Shown here: positions 13,301 through 24,000 of the stretch, piece after piece
Layout of the letters: every line of letters begins with the position of its first letter
How positions within the stretch are numbered: position 1 is the first letter of the stretch
NCBI GenBank assembly: GCA_973895155.1
Contig: OZ316895.1
Location: forward strand, 17,236,001 to 17,300,000
Length of the DNA stretch: 64,000 bases
Direction of reading: 5' to 3'
Source of the DNA: Marsupella aquatica
Lineage: Eukaryota; Marchantiophyta
Translations under genes and position numbers: made by a program
The notes under the pieces: generated by a model
The model's input: the letters and a program-made list of their open reading frames with translations, nothing else
What the model was told of the DNA's origin: nothing
Databases searched by the model: none

Positions 13301-13606
13301 CTTCAATCTTCGAAAGAAAAGCTGTCCAGGTACTTTGTATTTTGTTTTCTTTTGTGGGGGTGAGCCCAATCCCGAGGCTAGTCCATAGTTGCTTCTTCAG
13401 CAGATGTTTATCTGCTGCTGTTGCTTCAAGACTAGGATTACCAGATAAACTGATCCGAAGGTCTTTTACATTGTTCCTTCTCAAAACAGACTTTGGATGA
13501 TTCTCTATGGCTAAGAAGTTGACTGTTGTTTTATGAAATGGACAGATTTATTCAGGAAACTGTGGTACAAGGAACCGTGCCAGGTGGAGAGGCAAAGGCA
13601 GACTGA
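10324..13606 (+). CDS. Secretory-pathway type I membrane protein of unknown function, 288 aa
   Basis: Eleven exons join in phase: 10324-10446, 10885-10947, 11176-11250, 11294-11349, 11661-11754, 12177-12258, 12285-12395, 12653-12734, 13104-13159, 13266-13329 and 13546-13606 (867 nt). Residues 1-24 form a signal peptide (hydrophobic core LLVSVSIALMFYAEL, then SSAYV). The lumenal part has FSRRGQYH, a HCPRFGI segment, a DPCCIRYNV cysteine pair, KYATPWLFVIGRTGADVPM and an N-glycosylation sequon NQS. Residues of about 236-258 (GLFVLFGSGFVLTVFMALHI) look like one membrane span. They are followed by a cytosolic tail of about 30 residues with basic residues next to the membrane. I do not recognise the family with certainty and assign no function. 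The consistent phases and good splice sites make it a real gene. Its product probably resides in the ER, Golgi or plasma membrane. Confidence 0.82.
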
Positions 13607-15548
13607 TCCATGGACTCACTGCACGAAAAATCATTTTCTATTGCAAGGTTTCCTGATTTTGTACTAGTTTGGATCCAAGTATCAGGCAAGCATTCAAATT
13701 CAGTTCTCCTCAACCTTCAGAGGCTCGAACTGTGCAGGGTCAGTCATGGGTATACTTTCTGATCTGGCCACTCATAGCTGAGATAAGTCATCAATGGTTC
13801 CAAATCTTGAATGTCAAGCCGACAAGTGGAGTCAGACCAGAGCGTTTTATACTAGTGTGCCCATGTTCCTGGTGACGTTGGCGACAGGTAGGCACTTGTG
13901 AAGTAATAGTTAGGGGTGCAGATCAAATCACGCATGAAGGACCTGCTAGTCCAGTCTGAACAAAGTCCTGGAATTGGACTGCCCGGTTTAGCACAGAGGA
14001 CGCTCTTTGAAGCAGAGGCCGTTATCATCAACAGGTACACATGGCCTGAGTTTCTGGAATTGATGAAGGCGGGCGCTTGTAGTATTTGGAAAAGAAATTT
14101 TTTGTGGTGGAGCAAGACATGGCTTAGGACCTTTCAAAATCTTCTCATTTCACGACTGGCCAGGGTGGGAGTGAATAATTGACTGTACTGTTCACGCGAC
14201 TCGTTTGGGACATGGACCCAAAAGAAGTTGAAATGAGGTGAATGAAGAAATATCTGAGTCTCTACTGTTTTGCTGGTCAAAAGTCTGTGCTGTCTGTACG
14301 GTGCTGATCTAGCTTTTTCGAATTGTCTGCAACTACTCTTGAGGATGCTTGTATGGCATTTGAGGGAGATCATTTGTTTGTGCAGCCGTGGTTGTGTAAT
14401 AACACCAGTGTTTGGCAATGAGCCATGATGCTAATATATGCTCTTTAGCGATTCTAGATCGAAAATCACAATATCATGGCTTAGAACCACTACGGTAGTC
14501 TTTTCAAAACACAAACACACTTCGAGACGCTTGAAATCATTACCCCTTCACATGCTCAACCCAGTAGTGTATAACTCTTATCACTTTTGCTGCCAATGCA
14601 AGAGTCCGAAAGTTGGGGAAGAACGCTTTCAGCACGACGAGGAAGCATGAAACAATGTGATGCATTACATGCTTGGGCCCTTAACAGAAATGAATCCTCT
14701 TAAATCGCCACGCCAGCAATAGGTGCCGGTGGACTTAGTTATCAAGTCAGTTCCTCACGTTAATTCATCGCCATTCTTAATGGCGTCTGGTGTAGAGGAG
14801 ATATAAATGCTTCAAAAAGTCAGATTGAGACCTGCATCTCTTGAAAAAAACTTTCAAAGTGGCATGGACAACCCACTACCTCCCTTTCCAACTCTGAGAC
14901 CACCCTCCCCCGCAGGAGACCATTTCTTACCCTTACTTCCTCATCCTCTCAAACGTGGTTAGATGGGGGGTTCCATGAAAATCACGTCCTGGATTTGCAC
15001 AACGAAGAAACGGTCACTTTTGCTTCTTTTGTCTTAGACAGTCCAAATGCACAAGTTTCATGATTGACTGACATGGCTTCTTAATACAATGCATTTGAAT
15101 CAAAATATTCCCAGTAAGCCAGAACAGCAATCTCCATAGAAATTTTTGTACATTGACATCCCTGTCTTTGGCTCACCTAAGTAATTTCATTCCGAGATTC
15201 ATGGCAAGGGCTCCGATTTTACCCTATACCCCCAAGGCATTTCTTTAGCCCACAATGGAACAATCCAGTAAAGTTACGGATCATTTCTGCACACCTCGTG
15301 GACACCTCCTCATCTAAACTCTTCGTCAACAGGCGACATTTCCCTAGTGTACCACTAATTGACTACACAGCCTCTGTATCACATGTTCTGCTGTTTTAGC
15401 ACAGCTTTGCACTATCAAAGCAAACCCATCAGCTTGCTAGCTGAGTTGAAACATTTCAAAATCGATGCACCTTGCCTTATGTCATGATGAAAGAGATGAA
15501 ATTCATGCAGGACCCTTATTGGATTATGAGTAAGGTGCCTCCTGTATG
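13607..15548. other. Convergent intergenic region
   Basis: This region lies between the 3' ends of the membrane-protein gene (+) and DEG1 (-), so it holds two 3' untranslated regions. Short open frames such as 13669-13875 (+) and 14438-14650 (+) have no recognisable similarity, and no splice pattern supports them. I see nothing else. Confidence 0.5.
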
Positions 15549-18500
15549 TCAGTCCCTAGCGTCAAGGGTTACGGGAATTTTTAATGTAGTATCGCCACGC
15601 AACACTTCCACTTCCACCTGCAGCGAGTACTCCAAGTTTAGATCAACGAACCAAGAGGGAAAACAAATTCCGATTGACGCAAAACAATAGAATCCTCTGG
15701 CCATAACTAGGCTCAGGAAGCTTACCGTCTCCCCCACTTTACATCGATCAAGAATCTTGTACAGATCACTTCCATTCGTAACTTTCTGACCATTCAAAGA
15801 AGTTATGACGTCGCCAAGCACCAGCCGACCATAATTATCACGGGTTGTTTGCTTTAAGCCCTGCAAGTGGGATGATAACGTTGTTTAACAAAACAAAAAA
15901 TCAGCAACACCAAGGATATCTCTGATTAGCGGTAGACCTAGCAAGTTCTTATTGCACACCACCAGTTGACAACAAACACATGGACCAGGCCTGTTAAGGC
16001 AAGTTTCACGGTGAAGAACTCATAGTTAGCCAAAGCTTCTGACTTAGGGTTCCATGAATCAGAACTTACAGCCTTGCCAGCGGGACCTGATGGAGGAGCA
16101 TCAAGAACCAAAACTCCACTCACTCCCAGCTGCTCTACTGATTGTTCAGGGGCGAAGGATATTCCCAGAACAGGTCTTGTAACCTTTCCGAATTTGACAA
16201 TCTGTTCCACTATGCCACTGACCTGTAACTCACAACTCAGGATCAGAACCCACCTTTAAGACTATACCTATATAAAACTTAGTGGAAACCCAATAGAAAA
16301 CAAAACCTCGAAATGCGATCTGCCACTAGGTTTGCAGGATTGAAAACGAAGTAACGAGCTGAAACATTGCATCATTCATCACGTGACCACATGGTCGTGC
16401 TACCATTAAACTCTTAGACTAGACAGGCACAGCAACATCATTTCATGCAGTTCAGCTCTGCTCTGAGTTGTATCCGTCAATCAAACAGTGCTAGCTCCGG
16501 TGAATAAGGAACTTACTGTATCAACAGGAATGGAAAACCCAACTCCAGATGACGTCCCAGACGGGGAATAAATTGCTGTGTTAATGCCTATTAGATTGCC
16601 GGAACTGTCAAGTAGAGGACCCCCGCTGTTACCGGGGTTTATAGCTGCATCAGTTTGAATGACATCTTGTATTGGACGGCCAGTTGCTGCAGAGCTAATC
16701 TCCCTTCTAAGTCCACTGCATGAAACCACCGAAACATCGTCTCATTCTGCTGCCTTCGGAAGAAACATCAATTTGAAAAATCAACCTTAGACGCATGGCA
16801 AGATATTGCGAGGGAAAAAAAAAGGAGTTACCTAATAACCCCAGTTGTTAGCGTGTGGTCGAGACCAAACTGTAGCAACATAGCAGCCATAAATGAGCAG
16901 TCTGTCATTCAGAATTTTGATTGCAAAGTGCAAAGTCCTCAGGAAAATAATTGCTAAAGCAAGTGCTTTGAGGTCAACTCCAGTAGCCAGCTACATGAGG
17001 GGCATAGATAGTGATTTTCAAATAGATGTGATTATAGGCCAAGAAATGAGCTTTTAAACTTACCGGATTACCAATTGCAAACACTTTCTGGCCTACAAGG
17101 AGATCAGACGAGCTTCCTACGGGCAAAGGTCTAAGTTTGTCCTCTGGAGCATCGATGTGCAGAACAGCAACATCCTTATCTTCATCGTAGCCTACCACAT
17201 CGGCCTCGTACACAGATTGATCACCGAGAGTCACCCTGCAGTATAGTGGGTGCCAAGCGTGATTAAGACAACAATTTTCAATATCCCCAAGCACATTTCC
17301 CACATCTGAAAATCGTATTTCTTTGGTCAGTACGCCTGGATCAAATTGTTTTTGCAATTGAGTACAGACGTCCAAAGGATGAGATTCAGTATCCATTTTA
17401 TTCCAACAATTTTCATCGCTTTATATCTAAAAAAAGTCTCATCTTGTAGATTCTTTCATGTTCTAAAGCTCCATACCTGAGATCAGATGCCCCTCTGATG
17501 ACGTGGTAGTTGGTCACAACATGACCTTGTTTGTCCCAAATGAAACCTGAACCGGATCCTTGCGGAACGGCCATTACATCCAGAGTGAAAACATCCCGTC
17601 TGCAGGGCCAACCAACCTACAAAGTAAGAACTCAACACGAATTTGACTAGGGGCGTTCCTAAGATGTAGAAAATACTGGCAAAAGCGTGAGAGCTCCTGA
17701 AGTCTAAAGCACTTTCCAGTGGTGCTTCCCAAGAAATTTAAATCACTGTAATTGCTTAAGAGGTAGAATTGAGCCACATTCAACCCACCGGACAGCTAGA
17801 TTGGTGATATACACCACCGATGGAGTGTTCTCTTTGAAAAGCTGCACCGTTGCAAGCTCCTCTCTTTGCAGCTTCCTAGGCGGTGCAGCCACAAATGCAT
17901 GAGAATCCAATCCGGTCGTCATCACTGACAGTATAATCGCCACGGATGTGATAAACACCACTACATCGGACTGCAATTTTTCTGACGAGGATGTGAATTT
18001 CTCCAGCGAGGATGTCAACCCATTTAGACTATCTAAGAAACGTCCGGAGGGTTTAACAACATAATTATTTCTCACTTTCTGCCAAACAGAAAGACAGGAG
18101 GTCACAAGGTGCTGAAACACTGATGGCTCTTCAAAATCTGAGGAAGTGCAGGAATTTGATTGCTCCAGCTCAGAGTCCATCCCTGAGACGCAGTTGCTAA
18201 TTCCATCATGTCCTCCCCGCTCTTCAGAACTACTAGTGGCTCTCAGATTCCTCGATAGGTGTGTCGGATGAGCATTTTCATCTCCAAGTCTGCCAATCAG
18301 GTCGCCTGAATTCCTTTTCCCCTCATAACTAGCACCAGGCTGCTTATGCAATCCATGTGGTGAAGCATCCCCCGCCCTAACTCTAATGCGATCCTCCCAC
18401 TTCTGCCTCTGAGCAGCAGCTTCCCTTAACCATTTCCTAGGACGCCCAGTCAAACGAATTCTGTCCAATTCCGTCCTGGATTGCATTCTGCACGACGGCA

Positions 18501-18558
18501 TGAGAGGATAGACCAATTGAGACTGAACACATTGTAGCGCCATGGAACAAGAAGCCAT
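15549..18558 (-). CDS. DEG1: DEG1-type serine protease (HtrA/DegP family), chloroplast thylakoid lumen
   Basis: ATP-independent trypsin-like protease that degrades damaged lumenal and photosystem II proteins. Exons on the minus strand are 18558-17789, 17599-17477, 17235-17064, 16869-16832, 16715-16517, 16222-16070, 15860-15726 and 15617-15549. All phases agree and give 552 residues. The catalytic triad is visible as TNYHVI (His), DKDVAVL (Asp) and [10 protein letters not shown] (Ser), with [16 protein letters not shown] and [10 protein letters not shown] around it. One PDZ domain follows (residues of about 420-550, [14 protein letters not shown]). A hydrophobic stretch near residues 190-210 ending in [12 protein letters not shown] fits a lumenal targeting signal and mature start. 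The long Ser/Glu-rich N-terminal region exceeds that usual for plant DEG1, which is about 440 residues in all. ATG 18558 has a good context (GCCATGG); an in-frame ATG at 18645 is the alternative. Confidence 0.95.
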
Positions 18559-18700
18559 GGCAGCGTGCGTCAATTCAGCGCCCAAGCCTCCGACGCTATG
18601 GCCACGAACAAAGCTCCTAAACCTCTCCCACCCCAAGGACAACAATGCAGAAGGAATGAAGCCACAACCAGTGGCAAGGCTTGCAACTCAAGTAAACCCC

Positions 18701-18757
18701 CAAGGCAAGGCAAGGCAAGGCAAGGCAAGGCAAGGCAACGCAGGAAGGTGAGGCAAG
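18701..18757. repeat. (GGCAA)n pentanucleotide microsatellite
   Basis: About eight copies of the pentamer ggcaa/caagg stand in tandem, with an imperfect tail, roughly 145-200 bp upstream of the DEG1 start. They lie in the presumed promoter or leader. Confidence 0.9.
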
Positions 18758-18810
18758 GTAAGGCGATCTTGGGCACGTCCAGGTGGTGTCTTTTAGCTTT
18801 CCAACCCACA

Positions 18811-18830
18811 AGCAGCAGCAGCAGCAGCAG
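18811..18830. repeat. (AGC)n trinucleotide microsatellite
   Basis: Six to seven uninterrupted agc units occur in the region upstream of DEG1. No reading frame with support contains them. Confidence 0.85.
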
Positions 18831-19065
18831 TACAAAGCTGCCAAACTTGAGCTGGATGACGAGCTTCAGGAAGCTTCTTCATCTGTGGCATGGCGGTGGT
18901 GAATGACATGTAGGATCCAGAGCCTCCCCAAATCCACGCCACAACCGGCATGCTTCCTATGTAGAAATTGATTGACTGCTGGACGAGTGAATGAACATCA
19001 CAGTGGCCCAAGTACGACGGAATTTGGCAGCACGAAAAGCACAGCACACCCAAGGAAAGCAAAAC

Positions 19066-19186
19066 AGAGGAGAGGAGAGGAGAGGAGAGGACGGGAGCAG
19101 AGTATAATTACCACCAAATCCCTCAATGGATAATGATAGGCTTATGGCAGGCAGGCAGGCAGGCACTCATTCATTCATTCATTCAT
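19066..19186. repeat. Compound microsatellites (GAGGA)n, (GGCA)n and (CATT)n
   Basis: Three simple repeats lie close together: gagga units at 19066-19090, ggca units at 19146-19165 and catt units at 19168-19186. With the pentamer at 18.7 kb they make the DEG1 upstream region unusually rich in simple repeats. Confidence 0.9.
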
Positions 19187-19241
19187 GTCAACAAGTGCTT
19201 GCATTCTACATTTTGGAGGAGAGATGAGTTTCCCGGAAACT

Positions 19242-19402
19242 GGAGGGATGTGCTTGATCAGACCCCAAAATGAAACATGTTAGTTGATACGACCCCTGAG
19301 TGATCAAGACCGTTGATTGACCTTGAATCAATGTACCCAAAACTTCAGGGGTCCTATCAAGTAACACAATTCATTTTGGGGTCTGATCAAGCAAATCCCT
19401 CC
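19242..19402. mobile_element. 161-bp foldback MITE, hAT-like, with 8-bp target-site duplication
   Basis: The ends are GGAGGGATGTGCTTGATCAG and its near-perfect inverted complement at 19383-19402. The inverted arms extend to about 58 bp each (19242-19300 and 19343-19402) around a loop of about 42 bp. The octamer cggaaact flanks the element directly on both sides (19234-19241 and 19403-19410). Palindromic structure, lack of coding capacity and an 8-bp duplication fit a non-autonomous hAT-superfamily element. The superfamily call rests on target-site length only. Confidence 0.85.
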
Positions 19403-19426
19403 CGGAAACTCATATATTGTTGCCCA

Positions 19427-19498
19427 TTGGGTCCCGCCATTCAATGTTACCATGTTTCCCATTATCACTTTTGGGTCCCGCCAGTCAATGTTACCCAT
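19427..19498. repeat. Direct repeat next to the MITE
   Basis: The sequence ttgggtcccgcca followed by tcaatgttacc occurs twice, near 19428-19452 and 19470-19495, about 42 bp apart. It lies just outside the right target-site duplication of the MITE. Confidence 0.75.
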
Positions 19499-19499
19499 T

Positions 19500-21190
19500 A
19501 ATACTTATGCACATAAGGCGCAGACATGAGAGTGTATGTCTTCATATTTCCGAAAGCTACCTATAGCACGTGGATCCACATGAGGGCAGAGTTTGCTCAC
19601 CATCAGTAGTAGCAGTCTTCGTTGTGGCAAGTGAGATTATGAATTCAAGTTTTTGGTATGTTATCTTCACTTCCTTACCCCACCCAATGGAGTGCACCAA
19701 AGAAAACTCCAATTTGTTTCCTGGTCATGTATAGTTAGCCAATACGAATTGATTGGGTACTAGAGACAATTTTAAACAGGACCCCAGAATGCCATTGGAG
19801 ATGCTCATACTACTGTAGGTACCCTGCTTGCTTGGATGAAACCCACCACCAAGGAAAAGTAGTTTACCTGGCGGCACCAAGTAAAAGAACTTTAGGAGAT
19901 CATGTGGTATTTTAAACTCTATAAACTAATGGGTTGAAGTTTAGATGGAATTTTTTACAGTTTGGCATTACCATAGGAGTTTGTGTGGATGGGATTTGCA
20001 TGTGTACAAACAGTCCTATTTATGTATCCTAAAGCCTATGGGAGTACCAACATAAAACCCATCCCTCAGGGTCCTTAGAACTTGATTTTTTTTGAATATT
20101 TTTGAAACTTTATCAAACAAAAGATGGGCTAGGTTATAAGGTAAATCTGGAAATTCTGGCTCCTAACGACAAAACCTTAGGGTGACAGAATGATTTTTTG
20201 CACAAACTATAAATAAAATGCACTATTATCCTTAGACATTCAGGGAATGGGACAATGTTTCACGTATTCCAGTAGGATGACCATTTAAAAAAATTTGTTC
20301 CCCTGCAGTTTGGCTAATTCTGGACACAAACAATCCAAACTCCATTTTCTCCCACAACATCTAGAGAGATAACCATGCAAAAATCTCCCTCATGTCATCA
20401 CCAAACCAAACCAAACCAAACCAAACCAAACCAAAAGTTAATTACGAAACTACATCTAGAAGAGATTGTTACAACCTCAAAAAAATGCCAGATTAAGGAA
20501 GCCACGCAGCAAAACGCTTGACATGAAAGCAACACTAGAGTAGCAGGAAGCTGCATTACCAACTCAACACAAATGTCTATGATGCAAAAGCAGAATAAGA
20601 CTTTCAAGAACTGCAAGACAGGTTTATCATACCCGCTGTGCTATAACCCAGCATTGATATCTGCCTTGGAGGGCCCCAAAAGACTGCTGATCATTGCAAG
20701 GCATGCTCTTGAAACAGTCAAGAGCTTAGAGAGTGTGGGAAGAAACTCATGACATGCAATTGCCATCCTCAGTTACTTGAAACAAAACTGGTGAACAAGA
20801 GTGATGGGACAACTTGAGACATGACCTAGTGATGGAGCGGTACATGTTGGAGAAAGTGAACGAAGTTGTTCATAAGAATATATAATGTTGCACATAGAGG
20901 CATGGCTCTGAGCTCACTTGAGTAGCGACTCATAGGTCTTGGGGTTCAAACTCACAGGTCTTGGGGTTCAATGTTGTGACAGACTAGTCCATTTTTGTGA
21001 ATTTTCAAAGATTTACTCTTAAACAAAAGAAAAAAGGTATATATCTATAGCTAAAATGTTGCTCCTGTCGGAAGGAAAGAAGTGTGCAATTATTTTCAGT
21101 TCCATCTGACGCCCAAATGTATATTACATTCAAGCGCTGATCAGGTACAGTAGGTACATCCGGGATTGCCCATCAGGCACTGCATATCCA
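19500..21190. other. Spacer with (CCAAA)n microsatellite
   Basis: No gene is supported. A pentamer array of ccaaa, about seven units, lies at 20400-20435. A short duplication, aggtcttggggttcaa, occurs at about 20935 and 20957. Open frames are short and unlike known proteins. Confidence 0.55.
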
Positions 21191-21193
21191 GGC

Positions 21194-21376
21194 TCTCTTC
21201 TGTTGAGAATCGGCACAACCCATCTTCACATCTGTACCACACACAATTACTATGATCATTGGCATTAACAGCCCTTTAGATCTGCTCTTTAAGCTGCAGC
21301 ATGAAGTGAGAATGAAGAGCTTTCTCTATGTAAGATAGTCTTCAGAATCACATTTGATGCTTTGAAATATGTTGCT
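21194..21376 (-). pseudogene. Relic of a Roco-gene 3' flank (third copy)
   Basis: This stretch is about 90 percent identical by eye to 30936-31123, which lies 230-420 bp downstream of the first Roco stop codon, and is similar to 40395-40570 downstream of the second. Shared phrases include cttctgttgagaa, gatctgctctttaagctgca, ctatgtaagatagtcttcag and aatcacatttgatgctttga. The orientation matches. No Roco coding sequence follows; homology stops at about 21376 and the inverted Tic20 intron copy starts a few bases later. It is therefore the truncated tail of a third Roco locus. Confidence 0.75.
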
Positions 21377-21381
21377 GTTCA

Positions 21382-22238
21382 GGCTTAATATCTCCTTCAA
21401 GCAGAGAGAGTATATGGACTTTTGCATGCTGACTCCGTTACATCCCGGAGTGAAATCAAGTTCTTCGTGTATGGGAATCATTTAGTCTGTCCGTGCGTAC
21501 TTGGCCTGACCTTGAATTTTGAAAACGATTTTATGGTGCAAGGACTTCAATACCGAATGTTTCCGGAATCATTTCCAGTAGGACTTTTATCTCCACGGCT
21601 TTGGTTAGTTCGAATGTAAATTCTTATGCTGCCAAAGCTGACGTTCTTTTGAGAGCCAGGTTTCGGTGAAGGGGATTACGAAATGGCTTATGTTGTGAGA
21701 TAAGAGACGATAGACGAATATAGAGTTGTTAGTGTTGTCTACCTGCACAAATGTGCGTTTATAGGTGTTTGCCCTTCTTTGTCAGCCTTCGCTTTTGCCA
21801 TGAATGGAGCTTCAAAGTCCAAGGTTAGAGCTGACTTTGTTTTAAATAGGGTCTGCACACTCGCCAGGGCCTCGAAGCTCTAAAGTTCTCGCGTGTGGCT
21901 TTGTTTCTGGGACTGAGCAAAAGCACTTTCATAGGATTAATTCTGGTTACCATGGGTGGGCAATGATCGTCAGATCCATTGAAGACAGGTTCCCTGTATT
22001 CTAGTGGTCAAAGGTTTTGGTGATTAGATGTCTGTTGAGAGACCCATTATATCAATCAGGTGAATTGGACGCTGGAAAGCATAATCTTAACTTTAATCAG
22101 CCTCGAGCGTAGGGCTAACTTGACATATGGGCTGGTGGCTCAAAAGTAGCAGCAAGATCTTTGAATGACAGTCATGTAAAGAACGTTTATTCTCATTTTC
22201 TTTCATGTTATAGCTGGCCGGTCAAAGTAGGCTGAAAG
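21382..22238 (+). repeat. Left arm of 0.85-kb inverted repeat (copy of Tic20 intron 1)
   Basis: This arm is the reverse complement, with scattered mismatches and small gaps, of 25676-26503. Landmarks include gagagagtatatgg, gaaatcaagttcttcgtgta, aagctgacgttcttttgaga and ctggttaccatgggtggg. It ends inside the copy of Tic20 exon 2, after GGTCAAAGTAGGCTGAAA. The copy no longer leads into Tic20 coding sequence and carries frame-breaking changes against the right arm. Confidence 0.9.
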
Positions 22239-22560
22239 GTACAATCCCTACAGACATACCTTCGAAGCTTGTCTCGAAACAATCTACAGTAAGCAAAGTA
22301 TTTCAATTACGCGACAGTCGCAAATTTGGCAGCCTTGGAATCATTGGATTTATCGACAAATCAGCTGAACGGTACAATCCCTATAGAAATACCCGAGTTC
22401 GAATGCCTTACATATTCGAATGTCCCTTCTAATCTGCTCGTAGGACGTATCACTTGTAACAATCCGGTCAAAGTATTTTGAGCCTAGTCTTTAAGAACAA
22501 TCGAGGTCAATGTGGTACTCCTCTACTTGCTCCACGCCTATTCCACCAGCCAAGGTGCAG
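22205..22560 (+). pseudogene. Leucine-rich-repeat gene fragment fused to the Tic20 intron copy
   Basis: Translation at 22330-22455 reads LAALESLDLSTNQLNGTIP, then LTYSNVPSNLLVGRIT, a clear plant extracellular LRR repeat with its C-terminal cap. An earlier partial repeat, RLKGTIPTDIP, begins in the last bases of the inverted-repeat arm. A cap-like NNRGQCGTPLL follows at about 22490. Frames differ between the pieces and stop codons intervene, so this is a relic of a receptor-like protein or kinase, not a functional gene. Confidence 0.7.
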
Positions 22561-22718
22561 CTTGAAACCCCAATCGCTCCCCAACCTTTCTCGAATGGAA
22601 TTCGTTGGCGTCCTGCCAATTCCTGAAATCCTTGTATCAAAGAGCTTTCAGATCCATCTTGGTGAAAAGTGTGTACGTACAGATCCTCAGGATCAGGGGA
22701 TTTGATGGAGCACATACT

Positions 22719-23363
22719 TCAGGCCAAGGGAATGCCCTTGCCGCCTTTACTGTCTTGGTAGACAGCAGAGAGGTCAGCATAGAGGGAGACGATGTCGGCC
22801 ACCTGGGCCTGGAAATGCTTCCGAGTTCCTAGCTCAAGGTTGGCAATCATCTCCCCAATGTTATGACTCTTCCAGAACTTATTCTCACGATTATACAGAG
22901 GGCGACGATCTTGACGTCCTCCTCCAGCTTCTGCGTGGGTCGATGATGATGATGACACATCAAAAACTTCTGTGAGGATTCGGATGTCGTGCGGAATTCC
23001 GAAGCTGTCACGGCTGTCCTCATGGGAGAATAGGAAGTAGAAGTTGTCGTAACCCGCCCACGTTATGGCGGAGAGGCAGAGAGAGCACGGCTCGTGTGTG
23101 GCGAGGAAGATGCACTCCTTGGGATCGGGCACAGCGCTTGCACCCCGCGCGTAGAGCTCAGTGATCGTGTTCACTTCGCCGTGCAGGAGCGGATTCTTGG
23201 TCTCGTTGTTTGTCTCAGCGATTACCAGCGACAGGTCCGACTTCAGCAACACGGCCGCGCCGAACAGTTTGTTGCCTTTGGACACCCCCTCTCGAGTTTT
23301 CGGTGCAATGTCGAGCTTGATCACACTCAGCAAACGGGAGATGAGATCCTCAGAATTTTCCAT
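22719..23363 (-). CDS. Cytidine/deoxycytidylate deaminase-family protein, 214 aa, intronless
   Basis: A single open frame of 214 codons. Zinc-ligand motifs of the CDA/dCMP deaminase fold are present: HGEVN near residue 61 (His ligand and catalytic Glu, with Gly in place of the common Ala) and EPCSLC near residue 92 (two Cys ligands). Downstream the phrase FSHEDSRDSFGIPHD is typical of a stand-alone deaminase clade I associate with fungi and bacteria. The substrate cannot be told: a nucleoside, nucleotide or free base is possible. There is no obvious targeting signal, so the cytosol is likely. It lies in the loop of the Tic20 inverted repeat and has no introns, unlike most neighbours (Tic20 has one, the rest several). 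Confidence 0.85.
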   Translation of the reverse strand: MENSEDLISRLLSVIKLDIAPKTREGVSKGNKLFGAAVLLKSDLSLVIAETNNETKNPLLHGEVNTITELYARGASAVPDPKECIFLATHEPCSLCLSAITWAGYDNFYFLFSHEDSRDSFGIPHDIRILTEVFDVSSSSSTHAEAGGGRQDRRPLYNRENKFWKSHNIGEMIANLELGTRKHFQAQVADIVSLYADLSAVYQDSKGGKGIPLA

Positions 23364-23466
23364 CTCTCTAAACTCCGATCACTACCTACCCTGAAAAGCT
23401 TAGTTCCAAAGCTATTACAGTAGTTTAAAAGCTTACCCGAACCGCAAATTTCAGAAGCTCAGCTGA

Positions 23467-23715
23467 ATGGCTGAGGTTGAAATACAGGAGGGATCACCAT
23501 CTACATTTGCACCTTCTTCAAGTCACGAGAATTTCAGACAAAAGTGCGTTGGAATCCGAGCCTTTGGAGTGGCAGCTACCGCTGGCTTTGAGTCTGCTTT
23601 GGCCCTGGCTATGTCTCAGGAAACAGTGGCAAAGGCCAAAAAATTGTGTCAAGACGACTTCAACCGTATTGTATGCTCAAGGGTCCACACAGGAGAGGCG
23701 GCGGCGCGAAGCTGA
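23467..23715 (+). CDS. Short hypothetical ORF divergent from the deaminase
   Basis: An 82-codon frame starts 104 bp from the deaminase start on the opposite strand. It contains an Ala-rich segment, GVAATAGFESALALAMSQ, followed by KAKKLCQDD. I do not recognise it. Its position suggests at most a gene or exon driven from a shared promoter region, but it may be chance. Confidence 0.2.
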   Translation: MAEVEIQEGSPSTFAPSSSHENFRQKCVGIRAFGVAATAGFESALALAMSQETVAKAKKLCQDDFNRIVCSRVHTGEAAARS

Positions 23716-24000
23716 CTCTCTTCCAGTAAAATCCTAGATCGCCCGTAAAGAGAAAAGCGTTATTCTCGTCATTAGAAAAGCTTCGACACCCAATGGAGAT
23801 TTATGACCAAAAGAAGTACTTGGTGAAGTTGGATGCACTATGCGGGGTTAGACTTGCCAATTCTAAGCTTTTAGTGGAAGGTCAGTCGTGAGCTCCAGTA
23901 GAGTTGTTGGCGAAGAAACAATCAACAATACAGTACCAGGCTCGATGCCGTAGCAGAGGATTGTGAGTCTAATTTTACATCTCACAATCCACAGCTAGAG

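Noticed and set aside
17743-18645. 300-codon frame as a separate gene
   Set aside because: It is the first exon of DEG1 read through the donor at 17789 into the intron.
20934-20975. ggttcaa motifs resembling a tRNA T-arm
   Set aside because: No matching acceptor, D or anticodon arms could be folded around them.
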